Both the position numbers and the translations under genes were made by a program. From CAYWNA01 sp964459305 (GTDB lineage: Bacteria > Planctomycetota > Planctomycetia > Pirellulales > Pirellulaceae), in assembly GCA_964459305.1 (NCBI GenBank), contig CAYWNA010000289.1:1-16156 (forward strand): a DNA stretch of 16,156 nt, written 5' to 3'. This document shows, piece by piece, positions 1 to 6,922 of the stretch (its first letter is position 1; every line of letters begins with the position of its first letter). The notes below the pieces were generated by a model. It was not told where the DNA came from and ran no database searches. It saw only the letters and a program-made list of their open reading frames with translations.

Positions 1-184
1 TGGCCCCGATGTCGGAGACGACCAGCGACATGGCCACCGCCCACCACGGCAGCGATTTGCCAGCCAGAAAGAAATCCTTGGTCGACTTTACACCGCGGCT
101 CATCCAAAGGCCCAAGCCCATGACACCCAGCAGGTAGATTACCACCAGTGTGGCGTCGAGCGGTCCAAGTTGCACTCTATCCAT
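1..184 (-). CDS. Sodium:solute symporter (SSS family), N-terminal fragment
   Basis: The first 61 residues of a membrane transporter are present; the gene runs off the left edge. Translation from the ATG at 184 gives a short polar start (MDRVQLGPLDA), a first hydrophobic helix at about residues 11-28, then a segment reading STKDFFLAGKSLPWWAVAMS followed by LVVSDIGA. The D-F-F-L-A-G-x-x-L-P-W-W pattern followed by S-D-I-G-A is a hallmark of the SSS family, which couples sodium entry to uptake of sugars, sialic acid, amino acids or other small solutes. The start lies 42 bases after the stop of the upstream sulfatase on the same strand, so the two are probably co-transcribed. An AGGAA lies about 11 bases before the ATG. 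The substrate cannot be told from this fragment; a product released by the neighbouring exported enzymes is a reasonable guess. Confidence 0.88.
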   Translation of the reverse strand, partial: MDRVQLGPLDATLVVIYLLGVMGLGLWMSRGVKSTKDFFLAGKSLPWWAVAMSLVVSDIGA

Positions 185-226
185 ATTCCAATCATTTCCT
201 GTGCGTGCACGCCACGTGCCTGGGCT

Positions 227-1741
227 CTATTGCTGCTTTCCACGTAGATACCACGCAGGCGTGCCAAACCAGTCGTGCATTTCCTTCTCGAAGGGCGCGA
301 CGACTCCCGGTGGCTCGGGCCATTGGCCGAGATCGCCTGTTTCGGTCATCCAGGTGTCCAACGCCGCGCGGAGCCGGATGAGCGCCTCGCGATGCTCAGG
401 ATCGTCTGAATTCGCCAAGTTGCGGACCTCGTGAGGGTCGGATGACGTGTCGTAAAGCTGCTCGACGGGAAAGGGCTTCATCAAATCAGCCGGCGGACCA
501 GTGAGTTTGCCCTGAGCGAGAAGATCGCGCATGAGCGGTTTTACGAGGCAACATTTTTCCTTGTAGCGGTTGAACGTTTGGAAACCGGCCCCGGGCGTGA
601 AGTTGCGGACGTAGTGATAGCGATTGTCGCGCGCGGAACGCATGCGCACCACGGTTTCGTCAATCCGATCGCGCATGCTGAACGCATACGTACGCGCCGG
701 ATCGGCACGCTGGCCGAGGAACAGGCGGCTCTGCATTCCGGCCGGTCGAGGCACGCCGGCGATCCAGAGGGTCGTGGCCGTCAGGTCGAGCAGGCTGATG
801 ACCTGATCGTTGACCGAGCCCGGCCGATACTGCGGTGGCGCGGGATGGTCTTTTGGCCAATGCAAGACCATTGGGACGTGCAAGCCGCTGTCCCAGCACC
901 AGTGAATGCCGCGCGCTTCCAGCCGGCCGTTGTCGCCGAAGAAGACGACGACCGTGTTATCCGCTAGACCATCTCTTTTCAGTTGATCCAGAATCCAACC
1001 GATCCGGACGTCTGTCCCGGAGACGGAGTTCAGATATCGCGCCCACTCCTGACGCGTGATCGGATGATCTGGGTAGTACGGCGGCGGTGAGACGTTGTCC
1101 GGTGTGGCGATCTGAGGATGCCAGTCCTCGCCCACCCATTTGACCCGCGGCTTTTCGGCCGACTTGCGGTCGTAGATGTCGTATTCCGCCTCAGGCATGT
1201 TGATCTGGCCGAAGAAGGGCTGGTTGTCCTTCAATGCGGACCAGTCGTCGGACTGGTAGATCGGACCTTCGTTGACGAAATTCAGGTCGAGCTTGCCAGT
1301 GCCGACTACCCGATCGCCGATGTGGGTGATGTTGGCAGTGAAGTAACCTGCGTCCTGAAGCCGGTGCGTCAGCGGACGGACGCCGGGCGGCAGGCGGAAG
1401 TCGTCGTCCCGGTGGGACCGCATGTGATGTGTGTCGGTCGATGTCTGATACATCCCGGTCATGAAGGCCGAACGGCTCGGAGCGCACACCGGCGAGGTGG
1501 AAAAGACGTTGGTGTAACGGACCCCGCCCGCGGCCAGAGCGTCGACGTTAGGTGTGCGGACGTTTTCCGCGCCATAGCATCCAAAGTCGAGGGCGAAGTT
1601 CTCGCCAACGATCCAGAGGATGTTAGGTTGTTTCGGTTTCGCGTTCTCGACAGCTTCTGCATCAACGACTACAGCGCCAAGAAAGACAACTGCAGCCCAA
1701 GTGACTGTCATCCCAGAGTGTCTTAGTGTCCACATCATCAT
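227..1741 (-). CDS. Exported sulfatase (SGSH-like subgroup of the type I sulfatases)
   Basis: A 504-residue enzyme of the alkaline phosphatase/sulfatase superfamily, expected to hydrolyse sulfate esters or sulfamates on a glycan outside the cytoplasm. A signal peptide covers about residues 1-30 (hydrophobic stretch AAVVFLGAVVVDAEA). The active-site signature C-A-P-S-R is at residues 86-90; C86 would be converted to formylglycine. The metal site GDNGR (D270, N271) is followed by a W-D-S-G-x-H-V-P segment (283-290), which resembles the heparan N-sulfatase-like subgroup. Two positions are unusual: the N-terminal metal motif, usually D-D or E-D, is E47-N48, and the lysine usually found shortly before the W/Y-D-S-G segment is I279. 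These may be subfamily traits. The start is the first of three ATG codons, preceded by AGGAG at 7 bases. It is followed closely by the symporter gene. Confidence 0.93.
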   Translation of the reverse strand: MMMWTLRHSGMTVTWAAVVFLGAVVVDAEAVENAKPKQPNILWIVGENFALDFGCYGAENVRTPNVDALAAGGVRYTNVFSTSPVCAPSRSAFMTGMYQTSTDTHHMRSHRDDDFRLPPGVRPLTHRLQDAGYFTANITHIGDRVVGTGKLDLNFVNEGPIYQSDDWSALKDNQPFFGQINMPEAEYDIYDRKSAEKPRVKWVGEDWHPQIATPDNVSPPPYYPDHPITRQEWARYLNSVSGTDVRIGWILDQLKRDGLADNTVVVFFGDNGRLEARGIHWCWDSGLHVPMVLHWPKDHPAPPQYRPGSVNDQVISLLDLTATTLWIAGVPRPAGMQSRLFLGQRADPARTYAFSMRDRIDETVVRMRSARDNRYHYVRNFTPGAGFQTFNRYKEKCCLVKPLMRDLLAQGKLTGPPADLMKPFPVEQLYDTSSDPHEVRNLANSDDPEHREALIRLRAALDTWMTETGDLGQWPEPPGVVAPFEKEMHDWFGTPAWYLRGKQQ

Positions 1742-1888
1742 TGTCTATCTCCTGACTGTAGGGCGTGATTTCGAATCTCACGCAGGGCACGCCACCAACA
1801 TGACCACGTCGCGGAAAGCGCCGGCGTCGATCCGTCGTTGCATCTCGCCGCAGCCGTCGCCAACTCGCGGGGGAAACCACGCGCGGGC

Positions 1889-2206
1889 CTATGCGAGAAC
1901 TTGGTGAAACTCCGTCAGGCAACCGTCCACGTAGAAAAACGCAACCTCGACGCCCTCCGGCAACTTGATTGGGCCGAGGACGCATTCCTTGCCTTTGATC
2001 TCTTCGTCAAGGTTGTCCACACGGAAGGCCACGTGAGGCTGAGAAAGGACCGGCTCGGTGATGGTCGTGCCGTCCTCAAAAAAGATGTATTCGATGCGTC
2101 CCGGGGTGGAATCCGGATCGGTGGCCCAGCACTTGATGCTCTCGTAATAAACCATATCGGGAGTCTTCTCGCCAACTGGGATACCGATGTGGTGGAATTC
2201 TCTCAC
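1889..2206 (-). CDS. VOC-fold (glyoxalase/bleomycin-resistance superfamily) protein
   Basis: A 105-residue protein of the vicinal oxygen chelate fold, which holds a divalent metal and serves isomerases, lyases, dioxygenases and thiol transferases. Fold markers are the opening V-R-E-F-H-H-I-G-I-P, a glutamate or aspartate in Y-I-F-F-E-D-G, the half-way S-Q-P-H-V-A-F-R-V-D, and the closing E-F-H-Q near the C-terminus; H5 or H6, the H of P-H-V-A-F and the E of E-F-H-Q are the likely metal ligands. I use the GTG at 2206 because AAGGAA sits 7 bases before it and the fold starts immediately. The ATG at 2263 would add 19 low-complexity residues and lies inside a palindrome. No signal peptide is visible, so it should be cytoplasmic. 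The stop is 147 bases before the sulfatase start on the same strand. The reaction is unknown. Confidence 0.82.
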   Translation of the reverse strand: MREFHHIGIPVGEKTPDMVYYESIKCWATDPDSTPGRIEYIFFEDGTTITEPVLSQPHVAFRVDNLDEEIKGKECVLGPIKLPEGVEVAFFYVDGCLTEFHQVLA

Positions 2207-2212
2207 GGCAAG

Positions 2213-2219
2213 TTCCTTT
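2213..2219 (-). promoter_or_regulatory. Ribosome binding site fixing the GTG start of the VOC gene
   Basis: On the minus strand this reads AAAGGAA, seven bases before GTG at 2206. No comparable site precedes the ATG further upstream at 2263. Confidence 0.6.
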
Positions 2220-2247
2220 CGTCCGTTCGGGCACTCAGGGTCCGGTC

Positions 2248-2293
2248 GTCCACGGGCTCCCACGCTTCACTGCATAGACCTTAGCCCGTGGAC
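2248..2293. repeat. Perfect 11-base inverted repeat
   Basis: GTCCACGGGCT at 2248-2258 is the exact reverse complement of AGCCCGTGGAC at 2283-2293, with a 24-base spacer. It lies just upstream of the VOC gene, where a terminator for that gene makes no sense, and has no T-tract. An intergenic palindromic repeat is the likeliest reading. Confidence 0.6.
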
Positions 2294-2640
2294 TTGACGC
2301 CGATCATTGTACTCGCCGGGGACCCGCACCAAAAGCTCTGGTTGCCAAGATCCCAACATGCGATGAAGCGTGGTCATTCACCGCCGCCTTTGTCGTACGC
2401 TTCGCGTTCAAATGGGTTGTCGCGGTATGGTCGGCGACCACCAATCCAAAGCACCAGCGATGAAAGAAGGTAGATGTGTTTCTGCTCGGTCGTCATGGTG
2501 CGATGCGGATAAGATTCTGGCACACATTCATTCGTCGATCAACTGTGACCATTGGACGGCGAGGATACGTCGAAGAACTCGTAGCTGAATTCTTGCGAAT
2601 CCAGCTATACCACGCGCGGCCAGGATTGACGCTTCTCCCC

Positions 2641-2708
2641 ATGTAGCCGAAGTCGCCAGACTTTGGTCTGCGTAGCGAAAAACCAAACTTTGGCGAGTTC
2701 GGCTACAT
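2641..2708. repeat. Long imperfect palindrome (27-base arms)
   Basis: The left arm at 2641-2667 begins ATGTAGCCGAAGTCGCCAGA and the right arm at 2682-2708 ends GGCGAGTTCGGCTACAT. The arms match at 24 of 27 positions around a 14-base loop. It sits in the spacer ahead of the sialidase, about 170 bases before its start. The size and form resemble REP-like or miniature mobile palindromes dispersed in bacterial spacers. No target-site duplication is obvious. Confidence 0.75.
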
Positions 2709-2876
2709 GTCAGACTTGTCCGCGGATGGTATGCCACCCCATTTCTAGGCACAAACCGCGACAGATCATTGCCCTTTGCGCCCTGTCGGGATAGACTCGC
2801 AGGCACGACAGGAATCACGATTCCTATTCCTGGTCCACCTTGCGTTTCCACATGCCTTTGCCACGGAGTCGACACG

Positions 2877-4058
2877 ATGAAGAATCTCCTTTCAGGCGCC
2901 GTCACACTTGCCGTGCTATTGGGACTGGTACAAAACGGCGCCGCGGCGCCCGTATTCGAGGACGACGTCCTACTCACCTCCGGCAAGGGTGGCTACCACA
3001 CCTACCGTATTCCGGCGACCGTCTGCACTGCCAAAGGCACCGTGCTGTTCTTTTGCGAAGCGCGAAAGAACAGTTCCAGCGACTTCGCCCAGACGCACCT
3101 GCTGTTGCTTTCGAGCAGCGACCACGGGCGGACCTGGAGCGACCCGCGTATCGTCTGGAAGGACGACTCCGAGCCGAACGTGACCATCGGCAATCCTTGC
3201 CCGGTCCTCGATGCCCAAACGGGAACCATCTGGATCGGCTTCACCCGCAACAACCAACGGGCGTTCGTCACCAAGAGCACCGACGATGGCCGCACGTGGG
3301 CCACGCCAACCGAGATCACCGAGGCGGTCAAGCCGGGGAACTGGAAACGCTACTGGATCGGTCCAGGGCACGGGCTTCAACTAGCCCTAGGCCCCAAAGC
3401 GGGGCGGCTGATTTTCCCATCGTATCACATCGTCGACGAAGGCGACCGGCGGGTGATGCGCTCGCACATGGTTTACAGCGACGATCACGGCCGGACCTGG
3501 CAGATCGGGAAAAGCACGGCGATCGGGCCGTCGATCGATCCGGACGGCGTTCACCTGTCGGCCTCATGGGTCCCCGGCCCGTACGATTGGGAAGGTTGCG
3601 AATGCCTGGCGATCGAAAGGCCCGATGGCCGTTTGTACCTGAGCGTGCGCAACCAGGCTGGCTACAAACGCAAGAAGGCATACGCCCTCAGCGACGACGG
3701 CGGCGAGAGCTGGATCCCGTTGGGCCTGCAAGATGAACTGCCAGGCCCCACGTGCCAGTCGAGCATCGTCACGCTGCCTGGCGGCGTGGATGGAAACGCT
3801 CGCATCCTCTGGTCGGGCATCCGCGCGTCGGATCGGCCGGACGGCCGCAGAGGCTTGACCATCTTCCTCTCCGATGACGGGGCACAGACGTTTCCCAAGT
3901 CGCGACTCTTGCACGGTGGTCCGTCGGCCTATTCCGACATGACCGTGCTTCCCGACGGCAGCGTGCTGGTCTTCTACGAAGGCGGAACGAGCCACCGCTA
4001 CGGCTCAATCCGCGTGGCTCGATTCAACCTGGGCTGGCTGATGCAGACGAACCAGTGA
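2877..4058 (+). CDS. Exported sialidase (BNR/Asp-box repeat exo-alpha-sialidase family)
   Basis: A 393-residue six-bladed beta-propeller glycosidase, expected to remove terminal sialic acid or a related sugar from glycans outside the cytoplasm. The start is the ATG at 2877, which has GGAG 8 bases upstream and opens directly into a signal peptide (residues 1-24, LAVLLGLVQNGAAA). The arginine of the Y-R-I-P motif is R44, with E-A-R at 61-63. Five Asp-boxes of the form S-x-D-x-G-x-T-W occur at about residues 80-87, 134-141, 201-208, 272-279 and 332-339, the last two degenerate. Likely catalytic positions by family comparison are D69 (acid/base), E242, R258 and R316, and Y367 in V-F-Y-E-G. It is the only plus-strand gene here and converges with the DUF1573 gene. 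Some proteins of this fold act on other substrates, so the sugar is inferred. Confidence 0.88.
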   Translation: MKNLLSGAVTLAVLLGLVQNGAAAPVFEDDVLLTSGKGGYHTYRIPATVCTAKGTVLFFCEARKNSSSDFAQTHLLLLSSSDHGRTWSDPRIVWKDDSEPNVTIGNPCPVLDAQTGTIWIGFTRNNQRAFVTKSTDDGRTWATPTEITEAVKPGNWKRYWIGPGHGLQLALGPKAGRLIFPSYHIVDEGDRRVMRSHMVYSDDHGRTWQIGKSTAIGPSIDPDGVHLSASWVPGPYDWEGCECLAIERPDGRLYLSVRNQAGYKRKKAYALSDDGGESWIPLGLQDELPGPTCQSSIVTLPGGVDGNARILWSGIRASDRPDGRRGLTIFLSDDGAQTFPKSRLLHGGPSAYSDMTVLPDGSVLVFYEGGTSHRYGSIRVARFNLGWLMQTNQ

Positions 4059-4288
4059 TCTTCGAGGTAGCCAGTGGACCCAGCCGATCCGCGCAAAATC
4101 GGTCCCGCCGGGTACTGCCTGATCCAGATCGGCGGGTGAGAAGCCGTGATGACGTTTGAGCACGCGTTCGATCACCGAGCCTTGGGCTTCATGCGAGCAA
4201 AGGGATAGCGTAAAGTTATGCTGGAGTTTCCGGACCTTCCACGAATTAAACGCTGGTTCGTCCCCTCAGTATTCTAGCAACGCTTCGG

Positions 4289-5434
4289 TCATTGTTCATC
4301 GCGACTTAGTAGTCCTGGTGGCTTCTTCTGTTGGATTGCGAAACGGATCTGCAGATGCAACTTGGGTACGTCGGGATGGTTGGTTCGGAGTGTGATTCGT
4401 CCTGGCTCCCCTCGTTCAGAACCCAGATGCATGGACGGCTTGCTGTCGGGCGGAATCCGGATTGTTAATCGTGTCAGGCAAATTGCCTTGTCGGCGATGT
4501 AGCGGGTCGAGCCCAATTCGACCTTTAGCGAGTCAGGAACAATCCGTTCGGGCTTGAGTCTCACATCCTTGGCGTGCGGTCCGCGAACCACGATAACCAG
4601 GGACCACTTCGCGCCCTCGTCGCTTTTGACGGTTCCCATCGCCAGCGCGCCGGTCTGGGAGTTCCAGCCTCGGCCGGCGATGGAGATGTCGCTCGCAACG
4701 GCTCCTTGCACGGGTATCTCAATGGTCGGAACCGACTTCGAATTGGTCTTGAAGACGATTCGCTGTAGAAACGCCCCGACGGGCAGGCCGGGTCTGACGG
4801 TAACTTGCGCCAAGTAGCCGCTCCGCGCCTCTCCCTCCTCCCGCAATTGCTGGGCGGTAAGCCCCTCCCAGGCGACGTCGAAATACTTGGCGGTCTGCCC
4901 GTTGGACAACTCATAGCCGACGATTTGCAGCGACTTCTCCAGGTAGCTGTACAGACGGACTTCGCCTGTGGCCGCCTGCCCTAGCCGCACAGAACTGAAG
5001 GACAACTGCGAGGGCACAACGCCCACAGGTCCCGCGAACCGGCCGGTAGTCAACAGCGTGACTTTTCGGCGATTCGGATCGTTTGTCAGGATTGTGGCCG
5101 TTTGGCGAAACGAACCTACGTAGAGCTTTGATTTCCACTCCAGCGTCACCTTGGCCGATTCGCCGGGAGCGATGGCGTCTTGAGAAAGCTGCACACTACA
5201 TACACATGTGCAGCAGCCGCACGTCGACTTCTCGCGAGTGAGCACCAACGGCTGATCGCCGGTATTGGAGAGCAGAAACTGATGGCGTCTGGTCACGCCA
5301 ACATCTGCCTTGCCGAAGTTGTGTTCCTCCCGGTCCACAGCGACTCTCGGCCCAATCTCGTCAGCCGATGCTGGGAATGTGGCCAAGCCATACGTGACTG
5401 TCATGAACGCTAGAAGTCGAGGGTTCACAAACAC
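4289..5434 (-). CDS. Exported DUF1573-containing protein with a cysteine cluster
   Basis: A 381-residue exported protein of unknown function. Residues 1-24 form a signal peptide ending F-P-A-S-A. Residues about 35-130 match the DUF1573 Ig-like pattern: H-N-F-G, then F-L-L-S-N-T-G-D-Q-P-L, then a Cys-Gly-Cys motif. Here the motif is enlarged to five cysteines in eight positions (C72, C74, C75, C77, C79). The remaining 250 residues have the beta-rich look of further Ig-like domains (V-P-S-Q-L-S-F-S-S-V-R-L-G at about 145-157). The start used is GTG at 5434, which provides a proper n-region (F-V-N-P-R); ATG at 5404 (residue 11) is the alternative, and neither has a strong ribosome binding site. 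It starts 54 bases after the fucose-isomerase-like gene, so the two probably form an operon. A structural or adhesive envelope role is only a guess. Confidence 0.82.
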   Translation of the reverse strand: MFVNPRLLAFMTVTYGLATFPASADEIGPRVAVDREEHNFGKADVGVTRRHQFLLSNTGDQPLVLTREKSTCGCCTCVCSVQLSQDAIAPGESAKVTLEWKSKLYVGSFRQTATILTNDPNRRKVTLLTTGRFAGPVGVVPSQLSFSSVRLGQAATGEVRLYSYLEKSLQIVGYELSNGQTAKYFDVAWEGLTAQQLREEGEARSGYLAQVTVRPGLPVGAFLQRIVFKTNSKSVPTIEIPVQGAVASDISIAGRGWNSQTGALAMGTVKSDEGAKWSLVIVVRGPHAKDVRLKPERIVPDSLKVELGSTRYIADKAICLTRLTIRIPPDSKPSMHLGSERGEPGRITLRTNHPDVPKLHLQIRFAIQQKKPPGLLSRDEQ

Positions 5435-5488
5435 GAATCCATCTTGAGTTCCGGTGGACCAATGACCGGCCAGACCGTTGTGGGCGAA

Positions 5489-6640
5489 TCACTTGTCCCC
5501 GACAATTTCGAATCCCGTGAGGGCCGCGAATTCCCTGATACTCTCACCCAGATCGCCACAGAAGCCCACTTGATGACACCCCCAACTGCCCCACCAGTTC
5601 CGGAAAGCGCCCTCCTTGGGGTCCGATGGCAGCATATAGCAGTCCTGGGGATGACCAATCTGGATCACCATCTTGTTTCGGCAGATGCGATTGGCGAAAT
5701 CGTCGTACAGAATGTCGCCGTCGAGCACGGTACCCGCATAGACGGAGACCTTCTTCCTATAGACGTCGAACTTGACCACCGTAGCCGGCTCGTCGGCGGG
5801 CCAGAAGACCGTGGTCGCCGTGGGGATGTCGTCCGGGCCGAACCACTTCTTGTTACTGTGGATGTGGTCGCGTATCAGGTAGGAAATCCGATCGTTGGCG
5901 AGGGGAGTGATCGGGGCGCCGCAATGTCCGAGCACGATAACGTTTTGCGGACGCTCCCCAATGGGTGGGAAAGACCAGTCGTTCAGTACATCGCCCGTGA
6001 AGCCCTGACGGCCGTCGGTCAGATAGCTGCCAATCGTCTGGGTCACCAGGCAATCGATGTGGCTCTGGCAACAGCATGGGATGTGTTCCTTGCTCAATTC
6101 CAGAATGGCCAGCGGTGTCCACGCTTTCACGATCTGCGGCCGAAGAGTCAGTGTGGCACTGTCGTACGTAATCGCGGCGGCGCCGTACTTTTGGAGCAGT
6201 TGTTTGAAGGCGAAATACAGATAGGCCGGCCTGACGATGTCCTTGCGCTTGACGTTCTTGATTTCTGTGGCTTCGTCGATCCAGAGATCGGCAAGGCGTT
6301 CGGCGTCTTCATCGGCGACTTTCGCCATTTCCGCAAGTAGCTCGTTCGACCGTACCAGAATTGTCGTGACGCCCAGGTACTCGGTGAGCCGCTGTCGATA
6401 GTTCCGATCATATTCTTTGACCGGCGAATCCCCCCACACCCCGGCCATGCCTTCCTGGTCGATGCCATTGATCTTGTCGTGGTCCTGGATGCTTATGATC
6501 CTCGTACCCTTGAGTTTGTCGACCACCTCGCGGGCTTTTCCCTTTTGGGGCGATTCGGCCCGAGAGATCCCCGAAGCGACAACACATCCACACGCCATGA
6601 CGCTTGCCACAAGCGTCCAACAACCTCGTTTTCTGCACAT
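5489..6640 (-). CDS. Exported L-fucose isomerase C-terminal-like protein
   Basis: A 383-residue protein resembling the C-terminal catalytic part of the L-fucose/L-arabinose isomerase group, which interconverts aldoses and ketoses with a divalent metal. Matching segments are C-C-C-Q-S-H-I-D-C followed by F-T-G-D-V (D217), V-L-G-H-C-G-A-P (H239), and a terminal W-G-S-W-G-C-H-Q-V-G-F-C-G-D-L-G (H356). The position where a metal-binding glutamate would be expected near the C-C-C motif holds serine or histidine. It is much shorter than true FucI (near 590 residues). An N-terminal signal sequence is visible (R-K-R then a hydrophobic core, A-x-A-like cut at S-R-A), which is odd for a cytoplasmic isomerase family. 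The start is ATG 6640, 7 bases after AGGGG; GTG at 6658 is less likely. It leads the pair with the DUF1573 gene. Enzymatic activity is unproven. Confidence 0.68.
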   Translation of the reverse strand: MCRKRGCWTLVASVMACGCVVASGISRAESPQKGKAREVVDKLKGTRIISIQDHDKINGIDQEGMAGVWGDSPVKEYDRNYRQRLTEYLGVTTILVRSNELLAEMAKVADEDAERLADLWIDEATEIKNVKRKDIVRPAYLYFAFKQLLQKYGAAAITYDSATLTLRPQIVKAWTPLAILELSKEHIPCCCQSHIDCLVTQTIGSYLTDGRQGFTGDVLNDWSFPPIGERPQNVIVLGHCGAPITPLANDRISYLIRDHIHSNKKWFGPDDIPTATTVFWPADEPATVVKFDVYRKKVSVYAGTVLDGDILYDDFANRICRNKMVIQIGHPQDCYMLPSDPKEGAFRNWWGSWGCHQVGFCGDLGESIREFAALTGFEIVGDK

Positions 6641-6645
6641 GATCA

Positions 6646-6655
6646 TTCCCCTTCC
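6646..6655 (-). promoter_or_regulatory. Ribosome binding site for the fucose-isomerase-like gene
   Basis: The minus strand reads GGAAGGGGAA, placing AGGGG seven bases before ATG 6640. This favours that codon over the in-frame ATG six bases earlier, which abuts the site, and over GTG 6658. The rest of the 282-base spacer to the next gene (6641-6922) shows nothing I recognise. Confidence 0.6.
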
Positions 6656-6922
6656 CACTCATATGTCCCACTTGGCTCAGCCTGGTCTTGCCGCTATCCG
6701 TAAGGATTGGCACATCGGTTCGCTTAACCCGAAGCCGAAGGCGATGGCGTTGGCATGACCCAAGTCTCGTTGGTACCCGTCCCGCGCGCTCGCCTTTAGC
6801 TTTCGGTCAAACGGGTCATTCTCGTCCGGAAACTACATATTTTCGCCGACGCCACAACCTGTTTCAACCGTCCGAAGGGCCTTTTGTAACTCAACAATCC
6901 GCAAGGGTGTAGTTCGGCGCCT

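Larger units (their letters stand above)
2207..2876. other. Divergent intergenic spacer between the VOC protein and the sialidase
   Basis: This 670-base stretch separates two divergently transcribed genes, so it must hold the promoters of both, although I see no clear -35/-10 pair. It contains two palindromes (2248-2293 and 2641-2708). Between them, 2294-2640 shows no open frame with a credible start and no recognisable RNA gene. Confidence 0.6.

Noticed and set aside
1118..1726. 202-codon plus-strand open frame opposite the first sulfatase
   Set aside because: It is an antisense shadow of the conserved N-terminal half of the sulfatase.
2207..2263. N-terminal extension of the VOC protein from ATG 2263
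   Set aside because: There is no ribosome binding site, the ATG lies inside an inverted repeat, and the added residues are not part of the fold.
4104..4136. CCCGCCG/CGGCGGG inverted repeat after the sialidase as a terminator
   Set aside because: The loop is 19 bases, the arms are only seven bases and there is no T-tract, so it may be chance in GC-rich DNA.
5444..6340. 298-codon plus-strand open frame opposite the fucose-isomerase-like gene
   Set aside because: The minus-strand protein has family motifs, a signal peptide and a ribosome binding site; the antisense frame has none.
6704..6720. TGGCAC followed by TTCGC, resembling a sigma-54 promoter
   Set aside because: The second element deviates from TTGC, and it points on the plus strand, away from any gene start.
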